Part shown: piece by piece, positions 15,563-24,798 of the stretch
How positions within the stretch are numbered: the first letter of the stretch is position 1
Layout of the letters: the number at the start of each line of letters is the position of its first letter
Assembly (NCBI GenBank): GCA_002362385.1
Contig: DEUB01000026.1
Coordinates: 1 to 36,787, forward strand
DNA length: 36,787 nucleotides
DNA from: Lachnospiraceae bacterium UBA3273
GTDB taxonomy: Bacteria > Bacillota > Clostridia > Lachnospirales > Lachnospiraceae
Reading direction: 5' to 3'
The notes under the pieces: model-generated
What the model was told of the DNA's origin: nothing
Database searches by the model: none
The model's input: the letters and a program-made list of their open reading frames with translations, nothing else
Program-made: the position numbers and the translations under genes

Positions 15563-17086
15563 ATGCTTGCGGTAACGGTTGATACGGAAAAGTTAGATTA
15601 TGACATACATTCCCTGGTTAAGGCATTTTACCAGGAAGAGGAGGTAAAGGTCCTTTCCCCCTCTACGGACAGGGAAAAAGCAGATGATCTGAAAAAATAT
15701 CTGTTCATGGAGATCGTTTTAAAGGGCGGACGGCAAAAAATCGCCTTTTATGCTAAGGATCCGGAAGGAATCCCGCAGTCGGAAAGGGAGTTTTTCTTTT
15801 CTTTGGAGAACCTGTTTAAGGATGGCGAAACTCTTTCAAAAGAGGAAAAAAATCTTTTTAAAAGCAGGCTTTATCAAAGCCTTTCGGAATATACCGGCAG
15901 GTCCCTGCCCTGGGGGAACCTTACGGGGATCCGTCCCACAAAGATCGCTATGGGCATGCTTTCTTTGGAGAAGGATGATGAGGAGATCGTCCGTTTTATG
16001 GAAGAAGCGCATTTTGTCAGCAGAAAGAAGGCAAAGCTTTCCGTAGAGATCGCCGGGAGGGAAAGAGAAATTTTAAAGCCTTTGCACGGAGAGGAAGGAT
16101 ACAGTATTTATATCGGCATTCCTTTCTGCCCCACCACCTGTTTGTACTGTTCCTTTACTTCTTATCCCATTTGCGCTTATGAGGACGTTGTGGACAGGTA
16201 CATAGAATGCCTTTGCAGGGAAATGGATCATGTGGCCGAGGCTTACAGGGGAAAGGCGCTTGACAGTATATATATAGGCGGCGGAACTCCCACGACCCTT
16301 TCTCCTTCATGTCTTGACAGACTGCTTTCCCATCTGGATAAGACCTTTGATCTGTCGGAGATTTTAGAGTTTACCGTAGAAGCAGGAAGGGCGGACAGCA
16401 TCACGAGAGAGAAGCTTTCGGTCTTAAAGGATCATAAGGTATCCAGAATATCCATTAATCCCCAGACCATGAAAGAGGAGACTTTAAAGCTGATCGGAAG
16501 AAGGCATACGGCAGAACAGGTAAAAGAGGCATTTTTCCTGGCCCGTGATATGGGCTTTGACAATATCAATATGGATATGATTCTGGGGCTGCCGGGAGAA
16601 AATGAGGAAGATGTGGCAAAAACGGTGTCCGAAATAGAAAAACTGGATCCCGATTCCCTGACGGTCCACTCGCTGGCAGTAAAACGGGCTTCAAGGCTTC
16701 GGGAGTGGACAAGGGAAAATGGAAACGAAAGATTTCATAATCCGGAAGAAACCATGGCGGCTGCCGCAAAAGGGGCAGAGGCCATGAATATGCATCCCTA
16801 TTATCTTTACAGACAGAAAAATATGACCGGGAATCTGGAAAATGTAGGATATGCAAGAGAAGGAAAGTACGGGATCTATAATATTCTGATCATGGAAGAA
16901 GTGCAGACCATCATGGCTCTGGGAGCGGGAAGTATTTCCAAGGTCCTGCTGCCGGGAGGAAGAATTGAACGGGCGGATAACGTAAAGGATGTCCGGCTTT
17001 ATATAGAAAAGTTTGATGAAATGTTAAAGCGGAAGGACGCCTTGTTTCAATTACAAAAAGATGAAGGCTGGCTGGGTAAACTATGA
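15563..17086 (+). CDS. hemZ: Radical SAM protein HemZ (coproporphyrinogen dehydrogenase-like)
   Basis: This 507-residue protein has the radical SAM cluster motif CPTTCLYC (Cys 189, 193 and 196) after YIGIPF, then SIYIGGGTPTTLS and the NPQTMKEETLKLIGRRHTAEQ block of HemN/HemW-like enzymes. The roughly 170-residue N-terminal extension without cysteines, with LPWGNLTGIRPTKI, is distinctive of Firmicutes HemZ. The role is usually given as oxygen-independent coproporphyrinogen III oxidation, though direct evidence for this branch is limited. It starts 18 bases after the hydrolase gene and overlaps the next gene by four bases. Confidence 0.93.
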   Translation: MLAVTVDTEKLDYDIHSLVKAFYQEEEVKVLSPSTDREKADDLKKYLFMEIVLKGGRQKIAFYAKDPEGIPQSEREFFFSLENLFKDGETLSKEEKNLFKSRLYQSLSEYTGRSLPWGNLTGIRPTKIAMGMLSLEKDDEEIVRFMEEAHFVSRKKAKLSVEIAGREREILKPLHGEEGYSIYIGIPFCPTTCLYCSFTSYPICAYEDVVDRYIECLCREMDHVAEAYRGKALDSIYIGGGTPTTLSPSCLDRLLSHLDKTFDLSEILEFTVEAGRADSITREKLSVLKDHKVSRISINPQTMKEETLKLIGRRHTAEQVKEAFFLARDMGFDNINMDMILGLPGENEEDVAKTVSEIEKLDPDSLTVHSLAVKRASRLREWTRENGNERFHNPEETMAAAAKGAEAMNMHPYYLYRQKNMTGNLENVGYAREGKYGIYNILIMEEVQTIMALGAGSISKVLLPGGRIERADNVKDVRLYIEKFDEMLKRKDALFQLQKDEGWLGKL

Positions 17087-19575
17087 AGAAAGGCATGATG
17101 CAGGAAGAAATGCCTGTAAAAAACGGAATATACATATCGGAGCGGTTAAAAAGGGCGCTGACGCTTTCGGCGGACTGTACCATGACTGTGGTGGAGGCCC
17201 CTACGGGCTATGGAAAAACGATAGCGGTACGGCAGATCTGTAAGTATGCAGAGGGCGTCATAAAATGGGTCAATATTTATGACGATAATATTTCCCACGG
17301 ATGGAACTCCCTTTGCGCAGAGCTTTTTTCCGCCTCCGGGGCATCGGGGGAGCTTTTACGCTCTCCTTTTCCCGTTGACGGGATGCAGAGGGCAAGGTTT
17401 GCAGGGAAAATGGAGAAGCTGTTTCAGAATACCCCTTTGATCCTGGTGCTGGATGATTTTCATCAGATACAAAACAGACAGACCAGCGAGTTTATTCTTT
17501 ATCTGGCAAGGGAATTTCATGAAAAGATCCGGATTTTTGTCATTTCCCAGAAAAAAGTCTTTAAGGACGAGGAATTACTGGTTGCCACGGGAAAGCTGAA
17601 TAAGATCGCTGCGGAGGATCTGTGTCTTTCCAAAGAGGATGTATATCATTACCTGAATATGTATAAGCTTTCCCTCTCCGATGAGGAGGTGGAGCAGATC
17701 TATGAGAAATCCGAAGGGTGGATCTCCATGATCTATGTTACGGTCCTGAACTATCTGCGAATAGGAAAGAGCGAGCTGGCTGCGGATATGGAGCATCTTG
17801 TGGACAGAGTGGCTTATGCTTCCTGTTCTAAGGCGACCCAGCACTTTCTTTCCTATCTGGTATTTCTGCCGGATTTCACAAAAGAGCAGGCGGACTTTTT
17901 CCATGACGGGGGAGACAGCGCCCCAATGCTGGAAGAATTGATGGAGAACCATGCTTTTTTCGGAAAAGACCAGAATTCGGGAATGTATCATTTCCATACA
18001 ATATTTAAAAATTGTATTTACCATCATTTTGAAAAGCTGAGCCTGTCGGAAAAGTGTATCCGGTATGAAAGGATGGCTGAGTATGAGGTGTCCCGGAAGG
18101 AATATTATGAAGCTTTGAAATGGTACGAGAAGGCGGGAAACTATGAAGGCATGTTAAGGACGCTGGAGCTGTTGGAGACGATCTGCGCGCCGGAGGAAGA
18201 CGAACGGCTGATGCTCAGGTGCTTTGATAATTGCCCCAAGGTTCTGTTTGAGGATTATCCCCTTTGTCTTGTCCTTTTTATGTGGCGTTTTTATAATTAT
18301 GGCCAGAATGAGCGGCTTTCAGAGTGTAAATGGCTGTTCAAAAAAACGATGAAACAGATCAAGATGGCAAAAGAGGATAAGGACTATCTCTGGAAGGCGT
18401 ATTATGTCTTTTTGTCCCAGAGCGCTTTTAACGATCTGGACCTGATGAGAAGCTATATGAAAAAAGCGATCGCGCTCCAGGGAGAGGAATTGCCCTGTAT
18501 CGACGGGAATATTCCGAGAAATTACGGGATCCCCTCCGTTTTCCATATGCTGTATCGGGAAGGGAGCGGAGAAGAGCTGGTACAAAAGCTGGGAGAACAG
18601 TTGGATGAATACCATGCGGCGGGCATCTGCGCTTATGACGGGGTAAAATATCTGGTGGAAGCGGAATACCGTTATTATGCCGGGGATTTTGAACAGGCGG
18701 AGATCTTGTGCGATAAAGCCATGAGGAAGTGCGGCATTATGCATTTAAACGGTTTTGACATCAATGCCAGGTACTTAAAGGCCCAGCTGTACTATATGAA
18801 GGGCGAGTTTGAACAGGCAAAAGAAATGATCAGGGAAATGCGTTCCATGGTCTTATGCCGGACGGGAGAGAATACCTGCTTAAGCTATAGCGTGGATATG
18901 TGCGAAGCTTTCTTTTATGAATATCTGGGCTATCCCGAGCGGCTGGCGGACTGGATCAGAAAAGACGGCAGGCTGCCGGGAAAGATCATGCCTCAGGCTT
19001 ATCCCTATGCCACGATGATCCGGATGATGGCGGCGCTCCATGAAGAAAAATTTTCCCAAATGCTTTCGGCAGAGGAAGAGGTTTTATCCGTTATAGAGAA
19101 AAGTCCCAATACATTTACCGTCAGCGGCATATATCTGATCTTTGCTTCCTGTGCGGCGTCCTTAGGGAGAATAAAGGAAGCAGAGGAGTATATCCGCAGG
19201 GCGGTGGATATGGTAGGATTTGAACCGATCATGCTTTTCGCCAAATACGGGGAATGGCTGATGACTCCTTTTCAGGAACTGATAGAAGAGGATGAACGCT
19301 ATAAGTCCATCATGGCGGTCTGCCGTAAGGTTTCAAGGGCCGGAAAAAGCGCCAGGAACAGGGAATATACGGGTATATTCCCAATGCTAACAAGAAGGGA
19401 AAACGATATTGCCCTCCTGGCAGTGGACGGCCATACCAACAAACAGATCGCAGCCCAGCTCTTTATCAGTGAAAACACGGTAAAGAGCTCCCTGAAGAAT
19501 ATTTTTGCCAAGCTGGAGATCAGTTCCAGAAGGGATTTATTGAGGATCGCCCAAATGGGGGCTTACCATATGTGA
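17083..19575 (+). CDS. MalT-like STAND ATPase, LuxR-type transcriptional regulator
   Basis: This is an 830-residue protein. An N-terminal NTPase has Walker A APTGYGKT (about 45-52) and a Walker B-like LILVLDDFHQI. A long TPR-like helical middle (about 350-720, repeated EAEYRYYAGDFEQAEILCDK-type helices) would be the inducer sensor. The C-terminal LuxR helix-turn-helix is LTRRENDIALLAVDGHTNKQ ... SENTVKSSLKNIFAKL (about 765-825). Such regulators oligomerise on ATP and inducer and activate genes. The start overlaps the hemZ stop; ATGs at 17095 and 17110 are alternatives. The target genes cannot be seen. Confidence 0.88.
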   Translation: MKKGMMQEEMPVKNGIYISERLKRALTLSADCTMTVVEAPTGYGKTIAVRQICKYAEGVIKWVNIYDDNISHGWNSLCAELFSASGASGELLRSPFPVDGMQRARFAGKMEKLFQNTPLILVLDDFHQIQNRQTSEFILYLAREFHEKIRIFVISQKKVFKDEELLVATGKLNKIAAEDLCLSKEDVYHYLNMYKLSLSDEEVEQIYEKSEGWISMIYVTVLNYLRIGKSELAADMEHLVDRVAYASCSKATQHFLSYLVFLPDFTKEQADFFHDGGDSAPMLEELMENHAFFGKDQNSGMYHFHTIFKNCIYHHFEKLSLSEKCIRYERMAEYEVSRKEYYEALKWYEKAGNYEGMLRTLELLETICAPEEDERLMLRCFDNCPKVLFEDYPLCLVLFMWRFYNYGQNERLSECKWLFKKTMKQIKMAKEDKDYLWKAYYVFLSQSAFNDLDLMRSYMKKAIALQGEELPCIDGNIPRNYGIPSVFHMLYREGSGEELVQKLGEQLDEYHAAGICAYDGVKYLVEAEYRYYAGDFEQAEILCDKAMRKCGIMHLNGFDINARYLKAQLYYMKGEFEQAKEMIREMRSMVLCRTGENTCLSYSVDMCEAFFYEYLGYPERLADWIRKDGRLPGKIMPQAYPYATMIRMMAALHEEKFSQMLSAEEEVLSVIEKSPNTFTVSGIYLIFASCAASLGRIKEAEEYIRRAVDMVGFEPIMLFAKYGEWLMTPFQELIEEDERYKSIMAVCRKVSRAGKSARNREYTGIFPMLTRRENDIALLAVDGHTNKQIAAQLFISENTVKSSLKNIFAKLEISSRRDLLRIAQMGAYHM

Positions 19576-19657
19576 GAGAAATATTGTTTTAACCTTGTAG
19601 AATGTACCAAAAGGTTGTAAAATTGTGAATGATTATGAGAAAGAGGAAGGTAAGAAC

Positions 19658-20920
19658 ATGGCTTTAAATAAAAAACCGGTAACCGGTATGAAGGACATAC
19701 TGCCTGCAGAAATGCAGATACGGGATTATGTCATGAACGTGATTAAAGAAAATTACAGAAAGTTCGGCTTTACTCCCATTGAGACTCCCTGTGTGGAGAC
19801 AATTGGTAACCTCTGCAGCAAGCAGGGCGGAGAGAACGAAAAACTGATTTTTAAGATTATGAAAAGAGGGGACAAGTTAAATCTGTCCGAAGCAAAGGAG
19901 GAAGCGGACCTTGTGGACGGCGGGCTTAGGTATGATCTGACCCTGCCCCTGGCAAGGTATTATGCCAACAACGGGGCAAATCTGCCGACGCCTTTTAAGG
20001 CTTTACAAATGGGCAATGTGTGGCGTGCGGACAGACCGCAGAAGGGAAGATTCCGCCAGTTTATGCAGTGTGATATCGATATTTTGGGAGAACCCAGTAA
20101 CCTTGCGGAAATCGAGCTGATCCTCGCTACGACCACAACTTTGGGCAAGCTGGGATTTTCCGGCTTTAAGGTGCGCATTAACGAAAGAAGGATTTTAAAG
20201 GCAATGGCGGCTTATGCCGGTTTTGAAGAAGAGCGGCTGGATACGGTATTTATCATTCTGGATAAGATGGATAAGATCGGTATGGAAGGCGTTACCGGGG
20301 AGTTAACGGCAAGCGGCTTTTCAAAGGAATCCGTTGATAAGTATATGGCGCTTTTTAAAGGGATTGAGAGCGCAAAGGACGGGATCGCTTATCTTGCAGA
20401 AACCCTTGGGGAATTTCTGGAGGAAGATGTTGCTGCTAACCTGTCCGAAATTACGGAAAGTGTTTCCACTGCGGTGGATACCGGTTTTTCTATTGTATTT
20501 GACCCCACTCTGGTAAGGGGAATGTCCTATTATACAGGCACTATTTTTGAGATCGAGATGCCCCAGTTTGGCAGCAGCGTTGCGGGAGGCGGCAGATATG
20601 ACAAGATGATCGGGCGCTTTACAGGGAACGATGTGCCCGCCTGCGGCTTTTCCATCGGCTTTGAGCGGATCATCACGATCCTCATGGATAACGGTTTCCA
20701 GATTCCAAAGCAGGCAAGGAAGACGGCATATCTGGTGGAGAAGGGAATTTCAACGGAAAACCTCTGCCAGGTTATTGCAAAGGCCCAGGAGGAACGGGCT
20801 AAGGGCACCCAGGTGCTTGTGGTCCGGATGAATAAAAACAAAAAGTTCCAGAAGGAACAGCTGAAGAAGGACGGTTATGAGGAATTTGTGGATTTTTACA
20901 AAGAGCCTTTAAAGAAATAA
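19658..20920 (+). CDS. hisS: Histidyl-tRNA synthetase
   Basis: This 420-residue class II synthetase charges tRNA-His. Motif 1 and the amino-acid pocket appear as VDGGLRYDLTLPLARY, motif 2 as VWRADRPQKGRFRQFMQCD, the histidine loop as LVRGMSYYTGTIFEIE and motif 3 as CGFSIGFERI. The anticodon-binding domain is the last 90 residues. ATG 19658 has GAAGG before it; a GTG at 19625 would add an unusual tail. The gap to the preceding gene is 82 bases and holds no T-box leader. The usual neighbour aspS follows. Confidence 0.95.
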   Translation: MALNKKPVTGMKDILPAEMQIRDYVMNVIKENYRKFGFTPIETPCVETIGNLCSKQGGENEKLIFKIMKRGDKLNLSEAKEEADLVDGGLRYDLTLPLARYYANNGANLPTPFKALQMGNVWRADRPQKGRFRQFMQCDIDILGEPSNLAEIELILATTTTLGKLGFSGFKVRINERRILKAMAAYAGFEEERLDTVFIILDKMDKIGMEGVTGELTASGFSKESVDKYMALFKGIESAKDGIAYLAETLGEFLEEDVAANLSEITESVSTAVDTGFSIVFDPTLVRGMSYYTGTIFEIEMPQFGSSVAGGGRYDKMIGRFTGNDVPACGFSIGFERIITILMDNGFQIPKQARKTAYLVEKGISTENLCQVIAKAQEERAKGTQVLVVRMNKNKKFQKEQLKKDGYEEFVDFYKEPLKK

Positions 20921-20922
20921 AA

Positions 20923-20948
20923 GAATGACCGTAAATCCGGCGGTCATT
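20923..20948 (+). terminator. Stem-loop between hisS and aspS
   Basis: AATGACCG pairs with CGGTCATT around a short TAAATCCGG loop directly after the hisS stop. No T-run follows, so it may be a processing or pausing hairpin rather than a full terminator. Confidence 0.45.
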
Positions 20949-21014
20949 ACATGAAACAGCAAATGAACATAATGATAGAATATAAAACAGATAAGAGGAT
21001 CGGGAGGCAGTAAC

Positions 21015-22838
21015 ATGGCTGAAACAATGAAAGGTTTAAAAAGGACCCACAGGTGTACGGAGGTTTCCAACCAGAATATTGGCGAAACCGTAACCGTTAT
21101 GGGATGGGTGGCAAAACAAAGAAATAAAGGCGGCATCATATTTGTGGATCTGCGGGACAGAAGCGGAATCCTGCAGATTATTTTTGAAGAGGACAAATGC
21201 GGCGCCGAAAGCTTTGCCAAGGCGGAAAAGATGAGAAGCGAGTTTGTAATCGCTGTTGTAGGTAAGGTATGTAAGCGTGAAGGCGCGGTCAACGAAAATC
21301 TTGCTACAGGGGATATTGAAATTGTGGCAGAGCAGGTCCGTATCTTATCGGAATCGGAGACACCGCCTTTTCCTGTTGAGGAAAACAGCAAGACAAAGGA
21401 AGAAATCCGTCTGAAATACCGTTATCTGGATCTGAGGAGACCGGATGTACAAAGAAATATGATCTTGAGAAGCAAGATCTGTGCTGAGGTACGTTCTTTT
21501 CTGACGGAAGAAGGATTTCTGGAGATCGAGACGCCGATCTTAAATAAGTCCACACCGGAAGGAGCGAGGGATTACCTGGTGCCAAGCCGTGTCCATCCCG
21601 GCAGTTTTTATGCCCTTCCCCAGTCGCCCCAGCTGTTTAAACAGCTTTTGATGTGCTCCGGCTATGACCGTTATATGCAGATCGCGAAGTGTTTCCGTGA
21701 TGAGGACCTTCGTGCTGACCGTCAGCCGGAATTTACCCAGATCGATATGGAATTATCCTTTGTGGATGAAGAGGATGTTATGGATGTAAACGAAAGGCTG
21801 ATCGCCCATGTCTGTGAAAAGGCCATCGGCTTACAGGTTTCCCTGCCATTACCGAGAATGACATGGCAGGACGCCATGGACAGATTCGGTTCCGACAAGC
21901 CGGATACCAGATTCGGCATGGAGCTTACGGATGTATCAGACGTTGTGGCAGGATGCGGCTTTGGCGTTTTTACTTCCGCATTGGAAAACGGCGGTTCTGT
22001 AAGGAGCATCAATGTAAAGGGACAGGCGGCAATGCCCCGCAAGAAGATAGATGCGCTGGTTGATTCTGCGAAGGGAAACGGTGCGAAGGGGCTGGCTTAT
22101 CTTTCTATACAGGAGGACGGCAGTTACAAATCTTCCTTTGCAAAATTTATGACGGAAGAGGAATTGAAAGCTCTTGTGGACGCCATGGGAGGAGAAGCGG
22201 GAGATTTGCTTTTGTTTGCGGCAGACAGAAATAAGATCGTCTGGAACGTGTTAGGAGCGCTCCGCCTTGAGCTGGGACATTCCCTCGGCTTGATCGATGA
22301 GGACAAATTCAATTTCCTTTGGATCACAGAGTTCCCCTTACTGGAGTGGAGCGATGAGGAAAACCGCTTTATGGCAATGCATCATCCCTTTACCATGCCC
22401 ATGGAAGAGGACTGGCAGTATATTGATTCCGACCCTGCAAGAGTCCGTGCCAAAGCTTATGATATCGTGTTAAACGGCGTAGAGTTAGGCGGCGGTTCCG
22501 TGAGGATCCACCAGAATGATATCCAGGAAAAGATGTTTGAGGTGTTAGGCTTTACAAAGGAAAGCGCATGGGAAAGATTCGGATTTTTATTAAACGCATT
22601 CAAATACGGCGTTCCGCCTCATGCAGGTCTTGCATACGGACTGGACAGACTGGTTATGCTGTTGGTAAAAGCTGACAGCATCCGTGAGGTTATCGCATTC
22701 CCTAAGGTAAAGGATGCGTCCTGTCTTTTGACCGATGCGCCGGGAACGGTAGATAAGGAGCAGCTTGACGAGCTGCAGATCGCCTTAAATCTGATAGAAA
22801 AAGAGGATGGAGCAGAGGAATCTTATGAACCAGTTTAA
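21015..22838 (+). CDS. aspS: Aspartyl-tRNA synthetase (bacterial type)
   Basis: The 607-residue enzyme has the N-terminal OB anticodon domain (TVTVMGWVAKQRNKGGIIFV), class II motif 2 FRDEDLRADRQPEFTQID, the bacterial GAD insertion (about 300-420) and motif 3 GLAYGLDRLVMLL. Length is normal for bacterial AspRS. GGGAGG precedes the ATG. A pairing of hisS with aspS is widespread in Firmicutes. The last 14 bases overlap the following dehydrogenase gene, so translation of the two may be linked. Confidence 0.95.
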   Translation: MAETMKGLKRTHRCTEVSNQNIGETVTVMGWVAKQRNKGGIIFVDLRDRSGILQIIFEEDKCGAESFAKAEKMRSEFVIAVVGKVCKREGAVNENLATGDIEIVAEQVRILSESETPPFPVEENSKTKEEIRLKYRYLDLRRPDVQRNMILRSKICAEVRSFLTEEGFLEIETPILNKSTPEGARDYLVPSRVHPGSFYALPQSPQLFKQLLMCSGYDRYMQIAKCFRDEDLRADRQPEFTQIDMELSFVDEEDVMDVNERLIAHVCEKAIGLQVSLPLPRMTWQDAMDRFGSDKPDTRFGMELTDVSDVVAGCGFGVFTSALENGGSVRSINVKGQAAMPRKKIDALVDSAKGNGAKGLAYLSIQEDGSYKSSFAKFMTEEELKALVDAMGGEAGDLLLFAADRNKIVWNVLGALRLELGHSLGLIDEDKFNFLWITEFPLLEWSDEENRFMAMHHPFTMPMEEDWQYIDSDPARVRAKAYDIVLNGVELGGGSVRIHQNDIQEKMFEVLGFTKESAWERFGFLLNAFKYGVPPHAGLAYGLDRLVMLLVKADSIREVIAFPKVKDASCLLTDAPGTVDKEQLDELQIALNLIEKEDGAEESYEPV

Positions 22839-23904
22839 TCGTTTTAATCTTCCCCTTTGTCTGGTAGTGGAAGAGGGGGGTTTTGAACATGTCGACGAGA
22901 CGGTTGCCGCTTATCTGCCAAATATCAAAGGGCAGAAGACGATCATTGTGACGGAGCAGTTTTTAAGCGATCTGTACCCCGAGTATCTGGCGGAAATGCA
23001 GAAGGATTTTAAGGACAGCGAGATCTATTTATCGGAAGAGGGCAGCTTTGACCAGGCCATGGAGCTTGCCAAGCATATCTGCATTCAGAATATCAAAGTG
23101 GTAGTAGGCTTTGGCGGCGGAAGGGTCTTGGACGTGGCAAAATATGCGGCATTTGTCAGCAAGGCGGTTTATATCTGCCTGCCGACCACATTGAGCAATG
23201 ATTCCTTAGCTTCGCCCTTTTCCGTTCTGCAGACAGAGGGCATGAACCGGAAGACCCTGGGCTGTAAGATCCCTACGGCTATTTTGGTGGATACGGATAT
23301 GATTATGAAAGCTCCCAAAAGCCAGACCTTATCGGGCATCGGGGATACTATCAGCAAGCACACCGCTTTATTTGACTGGCAGCTTGCGGCAAAGCAGGAG
23401 GGAAAGCCTGTAGACGATTTTGCCTACGCTATTGCCAGAATGGCATATGACAGCGTATATCATTGCGACGATAAGTCCCTTACCAGCAAGACTTTTATCC
23501 GTATTTTGTCAAGGGCCCTTGTTATGGGCGGTCTTGCCATGGAGATTGCAGGCAGTTCCAGGCCCAGCAGCGGCGCTGAGCATCTGTTCTGTCATGCCAT
23601 AGAAGAGTATTATCCCCAGTTGAAGATTTCCCACGGGATGGCGGTTGCCTTAGGAAGCGTAGGGGCTTGTATCTTTCAGGGCAGGGATGAAAGCCAGCTT
23701 ATTGAGGTATGTAAAGCGTACGGCATTGATTTGAATCCTGCTTCTTACGGCATTACCAAAGATATTTTTGCCGACGCATGGATGAGGGCGCCGGAGACGA
23801 GAAAGGACAGGTTCAGTATTCTCAGTACGACTCAGTTGAACAGGGAGTGGCTGGATATGATCTATGATAGGATGGCGGGAGTTGAGTCTGCAGAGGGAAG
23901 GTAA
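22825..23904 (+). CDS. Glycerol-1-phosphate dehydrogenase-like protein (EgsA/AraM family)
   Basis: This 359-residue member of the iron-containing alcohol dehydrogenase superfamily has the NAD-binding GFGGGRVLDVAKYAA (about 94-108), LPTTLSNDSLASP, GIGDTISKHTALFDW and metal-site histidines in GAEHLFCHAIEEY and ISHGMAVALG. This pattern fits sn-glycerol-1-phosphate dehydrogenases, best known from archaeal lipid synthesis and, as AraM/EgsA, from some Firmicutes. An in-frame ATG at 22807 is an alternative start. The 3' end of the coding region lies inside a foldback repeat. Confidence 0.82.
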   Translation: MNQFNRFNLPLCLVVEEGGFEHVDETVAAYLPNIKGQKTIIVTEQFLSDLYPEYLAEMQKDFKDSEIYLSEEGSFDQAMELAKHICIQNIKVVVGFGGGRVLDVAKYAAFVSKAVYICLPTTLSNDSLASPFSVLQTEGMNRKTLGCKIPTAILVDTDMIMKAPKSQTLSGIGDTISKHTALFDWQLAAKQEGKPVDDFAYAIARMAYDSVYHCDDKSLTSKTFIRILSRALVMGGLAMEIAGSSRPSSGAEHLFCHAIEEYYPQLKISHGMAVALGSVGACIFQGRDESQLIEVCKAYGIDLNPASYGITKDIFADAWMRAPETRKDRFSILSTTQLNREWLDMIYDRMAGVESAEGR

Positions 23905-24140
23905 AACGGAGATCGTCTACGAGTCCGGGCATAAAAGGATTTTGCAGCGAAATTATATTGTTTTCAGGGACACGCTCGCGCTTGGATAAAAACGTAGCGG
24001 CACATAAGATTGCAAAGGACGCAATCTAAGTGCCGACGTTTTTCTTACAGTCCCTTCAAGCAATATAATTTCGCTGCAAAATCCTTTTATGCCCGGACTC
24101 GTAGACTTTTGCTGTCTTACCTTCCATCTACAAACTCAAC
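23881..24140. repeat. Large foldback palindrome B, arms of 80 bp
   Basis: Arm 23881-23960 is mirrored at 24061-24140. The inner 46 bases (23915-23960 / 24061-24106) are perfectly complementary and the outer 34 differ at a few positions. The left arm includes the last seven codons and stop of the dehydrogenase gene. The 100-base centre holds a second structure, AAACGT-AGCGGCAC ... GTGCC-ACGTTT, around an AGATTGC/GCAATCT stem. TTTTTCTTACAG occurs here as in palindrome A. No gene is seen between 23905 and 24171. Confidence 0.9.
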
Positions 24141-24171
24141 TTTCCGATAATCTGGTTGTTGGAGTAAAGTG

Positions 24172-24798
24172 ATGGAAATATATTTGATGTGCGTTTCTGA
24201 TTTGATGGAGAAGGTGGGAGAAAAAGAGGTTTATGATCTTCTGCCGGGTTTCCGCAGGAAAGCGGCGGATTCCTGCAAAAATATAAAAGATAGGGAGAGG
24301 AGCCTTACGGCAGGCGCTCTGCTTGTATTCTGCATGAAAAAGAGGGGCGTCTCCTTAGAGGAAACGCCCTGTTATAACGAAAACGGGAAGATGTATTTCC
24401 CTCAGGTTGACAGGTTTTATATAAATCTGTCTCACGGAGGGGACTATGCTGCCTGTGTGTCGGATAGCAAAGAGGTTGGGATCGACGTCGAGGGAATCAG
24501 GCAGTATCGGGAAAACGTCGCACGCCGTATCGGGCTTGAAAAGGAAATGCAGTCCCTTTCTGCTTTGAAGAAAGAGGAGGAAAAGAATTCTGCTTTTACA
24601 AGGCTCTGGACGAGAAAGGAAAGCGCGGCAAAGCTTTCGGGGGAAGGCATTGCGAAACTTTTTGACGCCCAGGCAGAAGGCTGCATTTTTACAAAAACTT
24701 ATATGCCGTTTTCTGATTGTTATTTGTCGGTCTCTTCCCGTGAGGATGATTTCCCGGATGAAGTTATCCTATTGTCTCCAGAATCCCTTGTGCAATAG
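24172..24798 (+). CDS. 4'-phosphopantetheinyl transferase (Sfp/AcpT type)
   Basis: The 208-residue enzyme moves phosphopantetheine from CoA to a carrier protein serine. The family motifs VGIDVEGI (Mg-binding D-x-E) and FTRLWTRKESAAKLSGEGI (W-x-x-K-E-x-x-x-K) are present, as is the INLSHGGDYAACVS strand. GGAG stands seven bases before ATG 24172; the GTG at 24169 is a poorer start. No carrier-protein or synthase gene is nearby. Its last 35 bases overlap the end of the convergent amidase remnant. Confidence 0.9.
   Translation: MEIYLMCVSDLMEKVGEKEVYDLLPGFRRKAADSCKNIKDRERSLTAGALLVFCMKKRGVSLEETPCYNENGKMYFPQVDRFYINLSHGGDYAACVSDSKEVGIDVEGIRQYRENVARRIGLEKEMQSLSALKKEEEKNSAFTRLWTRKESAAKLSGEGIAKLFDAQAEGCIFTKTYMPFSDCYLSVSSREDDFPDEVILLSPESLVQ

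Noticed and set aside
19576..19657. T-box leader before hisS
   Set aside because: The gap is only 82 bases with no T-box sequence or specifier stem; a 6-bp AACCTT/AAGGTT dyad is all that is seen.
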